64,000 nucleotides of DNA from Lepidurus packardi (lineage: Eukaryota; Arthropoda; Branchiopoda; Notostraca; Triopsidae), in contig JAKZAN010000039.1 in NCBI GenBank assembly GCA_023053545.1, forward strand, positions 511,001 to 575,000, written 5' to 3'. A program made the translations under genes and the position numbers. The notes beneath the pieces were generated by a model. It was given only the letters and a program-made list of their open reading frames with translations. It had not been told where the DNA came from and made no database searches. Numbering within the stretch: position 1 is the first letter of the stretch; the number at the start of each line of letters is the position of its first letter. Below, piece by piece: positions 51,701 through 61,775 of this stretch.

Positions 51701-54051
51701 GACTGAATTAATTCCTTAATGAATGAATTAACTTCCTTACGGGCTGAATTACTTTCTTACGGACTGAATTAATTCCTTACGGACTGAATTAATTTCTAAC
51801 GGACTGAATTAATTCCTTACGGACTGAATTAATTCCTTACGGATTGAATTAATTCCTTACGGATTGAATTAATTCCTTACGGACAGAATTAATTCTTAAC
51901 GGTATGAATTAATTCCTTACGGACCGAATTAATTCCTTTGGGAATGAATTAATTCCTTACGTGCTGAATTAATTCCTTACGGACTGAATTAATTCCTTAC
52001 GGATTGAATTAATTCCTTACGGATTGAATTAATTCCTTACGGACTGAATTAATTCCTTACGGACTGAATTAATTCCTTACGGATTGAATTGATTCCTTAC
52101 GGACCAAATTAATTCCTTAGGGAATTAATTAATTCCTTCGTGCTGAATTAATTTCTCACGGACTGAATTAATACATTACGGACTGAATTAGTTCCTTACG
52201 GACTGAATTAGTTCCTTACGGATTGAATTAATTCTTTACGGATAGAATTAATTCCTTACGGACTGAATTAATTCCTTAATGACTGAATTAATTCCTTACG
52301 GGCTGAATTACTTTCTTACGGACTGAATTAATTCCTTACGGACTGAATTAATTCCTAACGGACTGAATTAATTCCTTACGGACTGAATTAATTCCTTACG
52401 GAATGAATTAATTCCTTACGGAATGAATTAATTCCTTACGGGCTGAATTAATTAATTAATGGACTGAATTGATTTATTACGGATTGAATTAATTCCTTAC
52501 GGACTGAATTAATTACTTAAGGACTGAATTAATTCCTTACGGATTGAATTAATTCCTTACGGATTGAATTAATTCATCACGGACTGAATTAATTCCTTAC
52601 GGACTGAATTAATTCCTTACGGATTGAATTCATTCCTTACGGACTGAAATAATTCCTTACGGAATGAATTAATTCCTTACGGAATGAATTAATTCCTTAT
52701 GGACCAAATTAATTCCTTAGGGAATTAATTAATTCCTTACGGGCTGAATTAATTTCTTACGGACTGAATTAATTCCTTACGGATTGAATTAATTCCTTAC
52801 GGACTGAATTAATTCCTTACGGACTGAATTAATTCCTTACGGACTGAATTAAATCCTTACGGGCTGAATTAATTATTTACGTACTGAATTAATTAATTAA
52901 TGGACTGAATTGATTCATTACGGATTGAATTAATTCCTTACGGACTGAATAAATTACTTAAGGACTGAATTAATTCCTTACGGATTGAATTAATTCCTTA
53001 TGGACTTAATTAATTCCTTACGGACTGAATTAATCCCTTACGGACTGAGTTAATTCCTTACGGACTGAATTAATTCCTTAAGGATTGAATTAATTCCTTA
53101 CGTACTGAATTAATTAATTAATGGACTGAATTAATTCCTTACGGACTGAATCAATTCATTACGGACTTAATTAATTCCTTACGGACTGAATTAATCCCTT
53201 ACGGACTGAGTTAATTCCTTACGGACTGAATTAATTCCTTACGGATTGAATTAATTCCTTACGGACTGAATTAATTCCTTACGGACTGAATTTATTCCTT
53301 AAGTACTGAATTAATTCCTTACGGATTGAATTAATTCCTTACAGAATGAATTAATTCTTAACGGAATGAATTAATTCTTTACGGACCAAATTAATTCCTT
53401 AGAGATTGAAATAATTCCTTACGGGCTGAATTTATTTCTTACGGACTGCATTAATACATTACGGACTGAATTAGTTCCTTACGGACTGAATTAATTCCTT
53501 ACTAACATAATAAATTCCTTACGGAATGAATTAATTCCTTACGGACTGAATTAATTCCTTACGGATTGAATTAATTCCTTACGGACTGAATTAATTCTTA
53601 ACGGTATGAATTAATTCCTTACGGACCGAATTAATTCCTTTGGGAATGAATTAATTCCTTACGTGCTGAATTAATTTCTTACGGACTAAATTAATTCCTT
53701 ACGGACTGAATTAATTCCTTACTTACTGAATTAATTCCTTACGGACTGAATTAATTAATTAATGGACTGAATTATTTCATTACGGATTGAATTAATTCCT
53801 TTTGGACTGAATTAATTCCTTACGGACTGAATTAATTCCTTACGGATTGAATTAATTCCTTACGGATTGAATTAATTCCTTACGGACTGAATTAATTCCT
53901 TACGGATTGAATTGATTCCTTACGGACCAAATTAATTCCTTAGGGAAATAATTAATTCCTTACGGGCTGAATTAATTTCTCACGGACTGAATTAATACAC
54001 TACGGACTGAATTAGTTCCTTACGGACTGAATTAGTTCCTTACGGACTGAA
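45750..54051. repeat. Satellite array, domain beta, between B1 and B2
   Basis: Longest array in the beta part after the first insertion. 20-bp monomers, with the 21-bp TAATTAATTAATGG unit recurring. Several internal blocks recur at about 1.5-1.9 kb intervals: TTACTAACATAATAAATT blocks at about 46,370, 47,290, 48,475 and 49,180, and CTTACAATTGAATTAAATCC at about 47,750, 49,435 and 51,318. GGACTGCATTAATACATT monomers (46,311) match the element C target. The last 2 kb duplicates the region before B1. No gene seen. Confidence 0.95.
46311..46400. other. Empty-site counterpart of the element C insertion
   Basis: TTTATTTCTTACGGACTG-CATT runs on into AATACATTACGGACTG, TTAGTTCC and the TTACTAACATAATAAATT unit. 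The same left and right variant monomers are split by element C, where TACGGACTGCATT is present on both sides. Another copy of this empty site is at 41,695. Confidence 0.8.
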
Positions 54052-54053
54052 TT
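54041..54053. repeat. Target-site duplication, left copy, element B2
   Basis: TACGGACTGAATT, with the right copy at 57,494-57,506. Same site as B1, expected because the whole block is duplicated. Confidence 0.6.
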
Positions 54054-54076
54054 TTTTTTTTTTTTTTTTTTTTTTT

Positions 54077-54109
54077 AACTTTAACAGGCGTAGGCTCGCG
54101 CCTATTGCC
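54077..54109 (-). other. 3'-terminal stem-loop of element B2
   Basis: Identical to B1: TAGGC-TCGC-GCCTA on the plus strand at 54,091-54,104, then TTGCC. Confidence 0.65.
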
Positions 54110-54309
54110 TCAAGCTTTATTAAATATGCCTTCTGTACATTGTCAATAATTTAAAAAATTGTTAAAGGGGTGATGCTTCTGCATTACCCTTTAACATAGC
54201 ACATAGAACAAAAGGGTGGAGAGGGGGATAGGACACAAAGGGGGTGGAGGGGGGGACACATGACAAGGAGGGTGGAGGGGGGGAGACAGCAGGGCAAAAA
54301 CTCTGCTAA
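54110..54309 (-). other. 3' UTR of element B2 with G-rich plus strand
   Basis: Same G-run-rich segment as in B1, at about 54,214-54,289 on the plus strand. No ORF. Confidence 0.6.
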
Positions 54310-57300
54310 CTAGAACACCCTTATGCAACTTTGATTCGCTTCGTGTAGAAAAATAGTAAGTGTGTTGAAAGCTTTAGGGCTGGTTAGCAATTCCTTTGCG
54401 TTAAAATGGATTTTTAACTTGTTTAGCTTCTGGAGTAGTTGGGCACGTTGCTTGTTGAGTCGACGACAGTGGAACAGTAGATGCGGTAGGTCCTGTCTAG
54501 TTCTATCCTGGCATGGACATAGGTCCGAGTCGGATTTTTGGATTCGTTGGAGGTAGCTCCTGGTTGGGAAGTGTGTGGTTCTCACTTGAATCATCTTTGA
54601 GATGATTGTCCTGGGAAGGTGGACGTACACTATTCCTTGACGAGATGGTCCATGGGTCAGATCCTGTAACGGGCTCTGAGAATTATTCCAACGTTCCTTC
54701 CATTGACTCATCGTTGCTTCTTCTATCCAACCACGAGCTACCTTTATGGAATCTGGGCTTGACTTCCAGACGACGGCTGCAAGTACTCTTGCCCTCTCCA
54801 AACAGGACGTGTATCGTCTGTGCCTGGGTACCTCTTCGGAAACGGGCCATTTGTCCCAGTATCTTGAAGCGTAGTGGCGGAGCACTAATCTCTCGAGGTA
54901 CAAATCGAATGGTGGTAGGCCCGATTCTATTTCCAAAGCAACGGTTGGGGTTGTTTTGAGGGCTCCTGTTATTGCTAACAGGCCCTTTCTATACAGTTGG
55001 ATAATGGGTCGTAGCTTAGCCAAAGAGATGTTGCACCAGGCTGGGAAAGCATAGCTTAGTTTTGAGAGGACCGTCGTCTGAAAAAGAGTACGGACCTGAC
55101 GGCAAGTGACAGCTCTTGAAAATCTCATCACTTTGTGTATCCTTTGCAGGGTTAAATTGCATTGGACTACCAGACGGTTAACATGGTGTGTCCATGTGAG
55201 ACTATTGTCATAAACTAGACCGAGGTACCTGACCGCATCCTTAGAATGGACTATCGTACCGTCCCAAACGAGGGGTGTGGCTTCTGGTTTTTGCTTTTTG
55301 GAAAAGTGAATTAATTCCGTCTTTTCTTTCGCAAACTGTAGTCGGTGCTTCTTAGCCCATTTTTCGAGCGCAGCCAAGTTGTTGCTCAGAAGCTTGACAT
55401 TTTTCTCGCTGGAGGTGCTCGATGTAAAAATCAACAGGTCATCCGCGAAAGCTTGCATGTCGATCTTCTTCCGTTTTATGCATCCCAACGCTCCATCAAT
55501 GTACATCAAGAATAATATCGGTGATAGGGGAGAGCCTTGCGGAACTCCCTTAATAATCGAGACGACATCGCTTTTTTCTTCACCAAAAACCACATATGCT
55601 CTCCGTTTCTCGAGAAAACTCTTAATCCATCTGGTCACTTGTGATGGAACTTTCAGCGCCCAAAGCTCTTCAACTAACACTTCGTGGTTTACATTGTCAA
55701 ATGCTCCGGAAATGTCCAACAGTAAGGCTGAAAGGACTTTCCCTTTATCGAAGCTATCCAAAATCGCATCGCTGAAATTCACCATGGCATCCACTGTTGA
55801 TCGCCCTGGTCTAAAACCCCATTGCATATCCGACAACTTATCGTTATCTTCTAGAAACAGCTTTAACCGATTTGCTATTGCCTTTTCTAGTATTTTCCCC
55901 AATACCGGTAGCAGGGAGATTGGTCGAAAACTCTTGATTGACGTGTAGCTCTGCTTCCCAGGCTTAGGGAGCGTAATAACTTTAGCAGTCTTCCATGCTT
56001 TGGGGTGATATTCCAGGGCCAGAGAGGCATTATACAAGCTAACCACTGTTGGGCCAATAACACTCCATAGGGATTTAATGATGATTGCTTGGATTTCATC
56101 CACTCCAGCAGCTTTACATGGTTGGAGTCCCTCGATTATCTCAGAAATTTCCTCCCTGGTGAAAGGGGCTTCATAAAAAGAACCTCTGGTTTTCCGAGCT
56201 TTGTACAGGGAAGAACGGCGTCGTAGGGAATCTTCTTGCGAATTTACCGGGGCCCCGTCCAGCAGGTGTGTCGCCACAAAATTTAATTTCGTAATCGCAT
56301 CTGGGAAAGGCGTACCATCATTTCATCTCAGGAATTCGAGCTTGTTATTATTGTAGACCCTCATTTGCCGGTCTAGGTTCCAAATAACCCTGCTGTCTGG
56401 TGTATTAAGTTGTTCAGACCAATACGTATTCCTGAATTCCCTGGTTTTCGCTCTATAAGCATTCCTGGTTTCTTTCCATAACTTTTCCCTCTCAGAGCCC
56501 CCGTGTGTACGGTACTGTCTGAGCACAGCCGCTGTTTGTTTACGAAGGATTTGGAGCTCCCTATTCCACCAAGGATTGTTCCTGTTATTTGCGGATTTTT
56601 TGGGGATACTTTTCGTCATTTCCGTCTGGATGATTGTTGTAAGCCTGCCAACGGCTATGTCCAAAGCGATAGGGCTCGAAAGATCTGCGAACTTAGGTGA
56701 TGCCTTCAGTACCTCACCCCGTACGTTAGAGGCGAGTTCTTTCCAATTGACCCTGCTGTAGCACCATGTTGTCTTTGCCGTGTGGGTTTGCAAAAGATTA
56801 AGGGAAATCACTATGGCTTTGTGATCTGATTCATTGTAATACTCTGCTTCATCCAGGACGTGCCAATCTGTGGTCTTGATTAATTGCGGGGAACACCACG
56901 TGAGGTCTAAAGTCGATTTGTGCCCACGCTCGTTGTGAAATGTTGGGACATTCCATTCATTAATCAAGTCCAAGTGATGTTCTGTGGCAAAGTCGTACAG
57001 TTGTATTCCTGGTATATCTGAAGCTTTATCCTCCCACCGCCAGTGATGGGCATTGAAATCTCCTGTTACTATCACAGGGTCGTGTTGGTTGTAATTTCCC
57101 CAGGCTTCTTCAAGAAGCGACGCGGTGTTAGCTGTGTGCCTTCTATATATTGCAAGTATGGATATCGCTCGTCCTCCTGGGTTTGTCAACCTGATTTTCG
57201 CGTATAGTTCCTTAATTTCAAGGACATAGAAACGGCTGTCTGGCTTACGGAGCAGCATCACTCCTTCATAAGCAAGAGACGGAGTAATAACGTCAAATCC

Positions 57301-57444
57301 CATGATACGTGATTGAGTGTAGTTCTGTGGCGGCTCCAATAAAATAACCAAGGTTACATCTTCTCTGTTTGCCTCTCTAGCAACTTCAGTAAGTTGAGAT
57401 GTGCTTTTACGAATGTTCTGCACAATCAATCGTACCAATCCCAT
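54310..57444 (-). pseudogene. Element B2 ORF2: endonuclease-reverse transcriptase with a premature stop
   Basis: Same 1045-codon frame as B1, but codon 374 is TGA (56,323-56,325) where B1 has CGA (Arg). Read on the coding strand this is a C-to-T change at a CpG. It separates the endonuclease plus linker (57,444-56,323, 373 residues) from the RT and C-terminal part. The RT part stays open down to 54,310, with an internal Met at 56,277. All catalytic motifs seen in B1 are present. Two missense differences lie in the C-terminal half (His for Asn in the RHYASRYW segment, Thr for Asn near the end). Confidence 0.93.
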
Positions 57445-57447
57445 TGT

Positions 57448-57492
57448 CTATTTGCTCCTTGACGCGGACTTCTTGCCCTTTGCGTCTATCTC
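57448..57492 (-). pseudogene. Element B2 ORF1 remnant (last 14 codons)
   Basis: As in B1, with Ala for Val at one codon (GCG against GTG). The stop TAG is followed by ACA and then the ORF2 ATG in the same frame. Confidence 0.85.
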
Positions 57493-57493
57493 C

Positions 57494-58426
57494 TACGGAC
57501 TGAATTAATTCCTTACGGACTGAATTAATTCCTTACGGATTGAATTAATTCCTTACGGACTGAATGAATTCTTAACGTTATGAATTAATTCCTTACGGAC
57601 CGAATTAATTCCTTACGTGCTGAATTAATTTCTTACGGACTGAATTAATTCCTTACGGACTGAATTAATTCCTTACTTACTGATTTAATTCCTTACGGAC
57701 TGAATTAATTAATTGATGGACTGAATTAATTCATTACGGATTGAATTAATTCCTTACGGACTGAATTAGTTCCTTACGGACTGAATTAATTCTTTACGGA
57801 TAGAATTAATTCCTTACGGACTGAATTAATTCCTTAATGAATGAATTAATTCCTTACGGGCTGAATTACTTTCTTACGGACTGAATTAATTCCTTACGGA
57901 CTGAATTAATTCCTAACGGACTGAATTAATTCCTTACGGACTGAATTAATTCCTTCCGGATTGAATTAATTCTTTACGGACTGAAATAATTCCTTACGGA
58001 CTGAATTAATTCTTTACGGAGTGAATTAATTCCTTACAGACTGAATTAATTCCTTATGGACTGAATTAATTACTTAAGGACTGAATTAATTCCTTACGGA
58101 TTGAATTAATTCCATACGGACTGAATTAATTCCTTACGGATTGAATTAATTCCTTACGTACTGAATTAATTAATTAATGGACTGAATTAATTCCTTACGG
58201 ACTGAATCAATTCCTTACGGAATTAATTAATTCCTTACGGACTGAATTAATTCCTTACGGACTGAATTTATTCCTTAAGTACTGAATTAATTCCTTACGG
58301 ATTGAATTAATTCCTTACAGAATGAATTAATTCTTAACGGAATGAATTAATTCTTTACGGACCAAATTAATTCCTTAGAGATTGAATTAATTCCTTACGG
58401 GCTGAATTTATTTCTTACGGACTGCA
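57494..58426. repeat. Satellite array, domain beta, between B2 and C
   Basis: About 933 bp of 20-bp monomers. The first about 400 bp repeats the segment after B1, including the unusual GGACTGAATGAATTCTTAACG and TTGATGGACTG units. Similarity ends at about 57,900, against about 46,155 after B1. The last monomer reads GGACTGCATT before the poly-T of element C. No gene seen. Confidence 0.95.
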
Positions 58427-58428
58427 TT
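58416..58428. repeat. Target-site duplication, left copy, element C
   Basis: TACGGACTGCATT, with an identical right copy at 63,370-63,382. The C in GGACTGCATT is a minority variant, so matching flanks are good evidence of a real duplication. The last two T may come from the tail. Confidence 0.85.
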
Positions 58429-58440
58429 TTTTTTTTTTTT

Positions 58441-58477
58441 CAATTTAAAGCCGGCGTAGGCTTGAAAGCCTGTTGCC
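58441..58477 (-). other. 3'-terminal stem-loop of element C
   Basis: Plus strand AGGCT (58,458-58,462), TGAA, AGCCT (58,467-58,471), then GTTGCC. As RNA: GGCAAC-AGGCU-UUCA-AGCCU-ACGCC, just before the poly-A. Stem sequence differs from B and A but pairing is kept. Confidence 0.65.
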
Positions 58478-58529
58478 AAACTATGTATTTGTCGTATCCT
58501 TGCAAGATATTATATTATAAAAACAGATA

Positions 58530-61500
58530 CTAATAACAGGGTTGGATGGATGGGATGGGGGTCAGGAGAGAAGGGTGTAAGGGGGGTAGAAAAAGTACTG
58601 AAATGATTGGGTGAGCTTCTCGTCCTTGGCTGGTTGCTGAATTGAAAGTCTGTTTGGCCTCGTTAAGGAAAAGTTTCACCGCTGGGAATAGTTTTGGGTC
58701 CATGAGAAAGTTCTGAGGTTTAAAGTGCAGTTTGAGGGAACTGTGGGCTCTAATCAACTTCGCTCTGCACTTGTTTAACCAACGACAATGTATAAAAACG
58801 TGGTGAAGGTCTTGGATAACCATTTCCGGGCATGGGCAAAGCTTAGTGGGCGAACGGCCAATTCTATACAAATAGCTCAATGTTGGGAAGTGCGTGGATC
58901 GGACCTGTATAATCGTTGCAATGGTATTTCTTGGTAGTCTTGAGTTGATGATTCCATGAAGAGATGGAACAGCATTCAAATCTTTTAAAGGGCTATTAGT
59001 TGATTCCCATCCATTTTGCCACGTTTTAATAAGCGCTTTTTTAATTTCTAGTAGGGCTTCTTTTTGGGTTGCGGGTGGGCTTGACCAGATTGCCCTGGCC
59101 AGGCATCTTGTCCTTTCTTCACAGGATGCATACATCTTGTGTCTCTGGGTTTCTACCTGTATTGGCCATTTCTGCCAGTTCTTATGCGCATAGTGTCGTA
59201 GAAGTGTCCATTTTAACTTTAAGTTTAATGGTAGGACGCCTGTATCAACCTCTAGGGCTATGGTTGGGGTTGAAGGAAGTGCTCCTGAAATTAGCAGAAG
59301 GCCTCTTCGGTATATTTGGGTGATAGGCCGAAGCCTGGTTTCCGAGGCATTGCACCAAGCTGGGTATCCATAGGTCAACTTTGAAACGATAGTTGCATGG
59401 AAGAGAGTGCGTACTTGGGAGCATGTGATGGACTTCGAAATTTTGATCAACCGGTGGATCCTCTGAAGGGTGTTATTACATTGAGCTGCTAGTAGGGAAA
59501 TATGGCTTTGCCATGTGAGCCTGTTATCATAGATTACGCCCAGGTATCTCACTGCCTCCTTTGGGTAGATAGTTGTCGTTCCCCATATTAGCGGGGCAAC
59601 CTCTTCTGTTCTTTTTCTTGAGAAGTGTATCAACTCGGTCTTGTCCCTGGAGAATTCTAGCTCAAACTTCCTTCCCCATTTTTCTAGTGAGCATAGGTTG
59701 TTCGCTAAAAGTCTTGTGTTCCATTCGCTGGACGAACCCGAAGTGTGGAGGAGCAAATCATCGGCGAAGGCACCGATGTGAATTCGTTTCCGGTTTATTA
59801 CACTTAGCGCCCCGTTGATATATAACAAAAAGATGATAGGTGATATTGGAGATCCTTGCGGTACACCTTTTTTTATGGCATATGTTTGACTGTTTTCCGT
59901 TCCGTGTACGACGAATGCTCTCCTGTCTTGGAGGAAGCTCTGTATCCACTTGACAATCTGTGAGGGCACCTTTAGTTTCTTCATTTCGGCAACCAGTTTT
60001 TGATGTACTACGTTGTCAAATGCTCCTTTAATATCAAGTAGGAGGGCTGTTTGAACTTTGCCTCTGTCAAAGCTGTTTAGTACGGAGTTACTGAGTTCCA
60101 TGAGGGCATCTGTTGTACCTCTCCCTAGTCTAAAACCCCATTGCATATCCGACAGCTTGTTGTTGTTTTCAAGGAAAGTTTGCAGTCTGGAAGCTACTGC
60201 TTTTTCAAGAATTTTTCCAAGAATAGGTAAGAGGGCGATTGGCCGGAAACTTTTTATTGAGCTGTAGTCCTTCTTGCCGGGTTTCGGTAAGGGCAGTACT
60301 TTCGCTATCTTCCACAAAGAGGGATAGTGACCAAAGGTGAGAGAGGCGTTAAAGATTTTGACCACGGTTGCAGAAATGGTCGTCCAAATTTCCTGAAGCA
60401 CGATCGCTTGGATACCATCCATACCAGCGGCTTTTTTTGAATGTAAGTTGTTCAAGATATTGGAAATTTCTTCTATAGTGAAGTCTGATGAGATTTCACA
60501 TTGGGTAGATCTCGTGAAATGATGCTTACAACGGGGACCTTGGTATGTTTTTGTTGGGGCGTCCCACATTTCTCCGACAATAAGGTGTTCAGCGATGAAA
60601 TTGAGCCTAGCGACTGGGTTATCAAATGGCGTACCATCCTCTTGTTTAAGTTGCTGAACAAGTGACTTGCTGTTCTCGTTACGTAATGTACGATTAAGAT
60701 TCCAGATGACCTTATTCTCGGTGGTAGCCATCTTGTCTGCCCAGTACTTGTCCCGACGCTCTCTAGTCTTGGTCCTGTAGTGATTTCTTGACGCTTTCCA
60801 TAGGGTCTCTCTTCTTGTGCCTCCATAAATTCGATAAGCGCGTAGTGCTTTCGCCGCTTGTTTACGGAGTTCCGCTAGTTCTAAGTTCCACCAGGGATTA
60901 TTCCGGTTTTTACTGGTAAAGGTGGGTATGTTTTGGTTCATAGCATTTTGTATGATAGTTGTCAGTTTATAAGCAGCTGCATCGATGTCCTGTGTGTTGG
61001 AGAGCTTTGTAAAGGAGTTTTTAGAGTTTTTTAGTCCCAAAGCCGTGTCATGGCGTGCTTTCTCCCAGTTGGCCTTTTGGTAGTGCCAGCTTTTGTTCGA
61101 TACTTTGTTGGTGTTGTGTATGAGGTTTAGAGAAATCACTATGGCTTTGTGGTCGGATTCGTTGTAGTATTTTGCTTCATCAAGGACGTGCCAGTCTGTG
61201 ATTGCAGTTAATTGAGGGGAACACCACGTGAGATCGATTGTCGATTTATGTCCACGTTCGTTGTGGAAAGTTGGGACATTCCATTGGTTTATCAAGTCCC
61301 AGTGCTGTTCTGTAGCGAAGTCATATAGTTGTGTTCCCGATGAGTCTGGTGTTTTATCCTCCCACTGCCAATGATGAGCATTGAAATCTCCTGTGATGAT
61401 TACTGGGTCCTGTTGATTGTACTTTCCCCAGGCTTCTTGAAGAAGCGACGTCGTGTTAACAGTATGTCTTCTGTAAATTGCGAGTAGGGATATTGCTCGG

Positions 61501-61772
61501 CCTTGTTGATTTCCCAGTCTGATTTTTGCGTACAGTTCCTTTATTTCAATGACATGGAAAGGGCTGTCTGGCTTACGAAGGAGCATTACTCCCTCATAAG
61601 CAAGAGATGTTGTAATGACGTCAAAACCTAGGATGTGTGATTGAGTATAGTGCTGTGGTGGTTCTAGAACAATAACCAGGGTTATATCCTCACTGTTGGC
61701 CTCTCTTGCCACTTCGTTAAGTTGGGATGTACTTTTCCGGATATTCTGTACAATCAGTCGCACTATTCCCAT
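58530..61772 (-). CDS. Element C ORF2: endonuclease-reverse transcriptase, intact
   Basis: 1080 residues without interruption. The endonuclease covers about 1-225: E37 in VLEPPQ, Y100, D129 and N131 in GDFNAHH, D180, S206-D207-H208. The RT core includes PIALLPILGK, QWGFRLGR (Leu where B has Pro), D580 in LLLDIKGAFD, GVPQGSPISP, and F-A-D671-D672. The post-RT region has TPTIALEVDTGVLPL and the C-terminal motif CPC-X9-H-X4-C. No RNase H is evident. The last roughly 35 residues, Pro- and Leu-rich, extend beyond the end of B and are encoded by the G-rich plus-strand stretch at 58,540-58,590. The ATG follows the ORF1 stop after a single codon, in the same frame. It would nick the satellite and prime cDNA synthesis there. 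Confidence 0.96.
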   Translation of the reverse strand: MGIVRLIVQNIRKSTSQLNEVAREANSEDITLVIVLEPPQHYTQSHILGFDVITTSLAYEGVMLLRKPDSPFHVIEIKELYAKIRLGNQQGRAISLLAIYRRHTVNTTSLLQEAWGKYNQQDPVIITGDFNAHHWQWEDKTPDSSGTQLYDFATEQHWDLINQWNVPTFHNERGHKSTIDLTWCSPQLTAITDWHVLDEAKYYNESDHKAIVISLNLIHNTNKVSNKSWHYQKANWEKARHDTALGLKNSKNSFTKLSNTQDIDAAAYKLTTIIQNAMNQNIPTFTSKNRNNPWWNLELAELRKQAAKALRAYRIYGGTRRETLWKASRNHYRTKTRERRDKYWADKMATTENKVIWNLNRTLRNENSKSLVQQLKQEDGTPFDNPVARLNFIAEHLIVGEMWDAPTKTYQGPRCKHHFTRSTQCEISSDFTIEEISNILNNLHSKKAAGMDGIQAIVLQEIWTTISATVVKIFNASLTFGHYPSLWKIAKVLPLPKPGKKDYSSIKSFRPIALLPILGKILEKAVASRLQTFLENNNKLSDMQWGFRLGRGTTDALMELSNSVLNSFDRGKVQTALLLDIKGAFDNVVHQKLVAEMKKLKVPSQIVKWIQSFLQDRRAFVVHGTENSQTYAIKKGVPQGSPISPIIFLLYINGALSVINRKRIHIGAFADDLLLHTSGSSSEWNTRLLANNLCSLEKWGRKFELEFSRDKTELIHFSRKRTEEVAPLIWGTTTIYPKEAVRYLGVIYDNRLTWQSHISLLAAQCNNTLQRIHRLIKISKSITCSQVRTLFHATIVSKLTYGYPAWCNASETRLRPITQIYRRGLLLISGALPSTPTIALEVDTGVLPLNLKLKWTLLRHYAHKNWQKWPIQVETQRHKMYASCEERTRCLARAIWSSPPATQKEALLEIKKALIKTWQNGWESTNSPLKDLNAVPSLHGIINSRLPRNTIATIIQVRSTHFPTLSYLYRIGRSPTKLCPCPEMVIQDLHHVFIHCRWLNKCRAKLIRAHSSLKLHFKPQNFLMDPKLFPAVKLFLNEAKQTFNSATSQGREAHPIISVLFLPPLHPSLLTPIPSIQPCY

Positions 61773-61775
61773 AAG

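Larger units (their letters stand above)
54052..57493 (-). mobile_element. Non-LTR retrotransposon, family B, copy 2 (3.4 kb, 5'-truncated, one nonsense change)
   Basis: Collinear with B1 at an offset of 11,744 bp, with a 25-T tail (54,052-54,076) and the same 5' truncation point. I found five substitutions: two missense near the ORF2 C-terminus and in the post-RT region, one nonsense, one apparently silent, and one in the ORF1 remnant (Ala for Val). Satellite on both sides is shared (about 52,055-54,051 and 57,494-57,900), so B1 and B2 descend from one insertion by block duplication. Confidence 0.95.
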
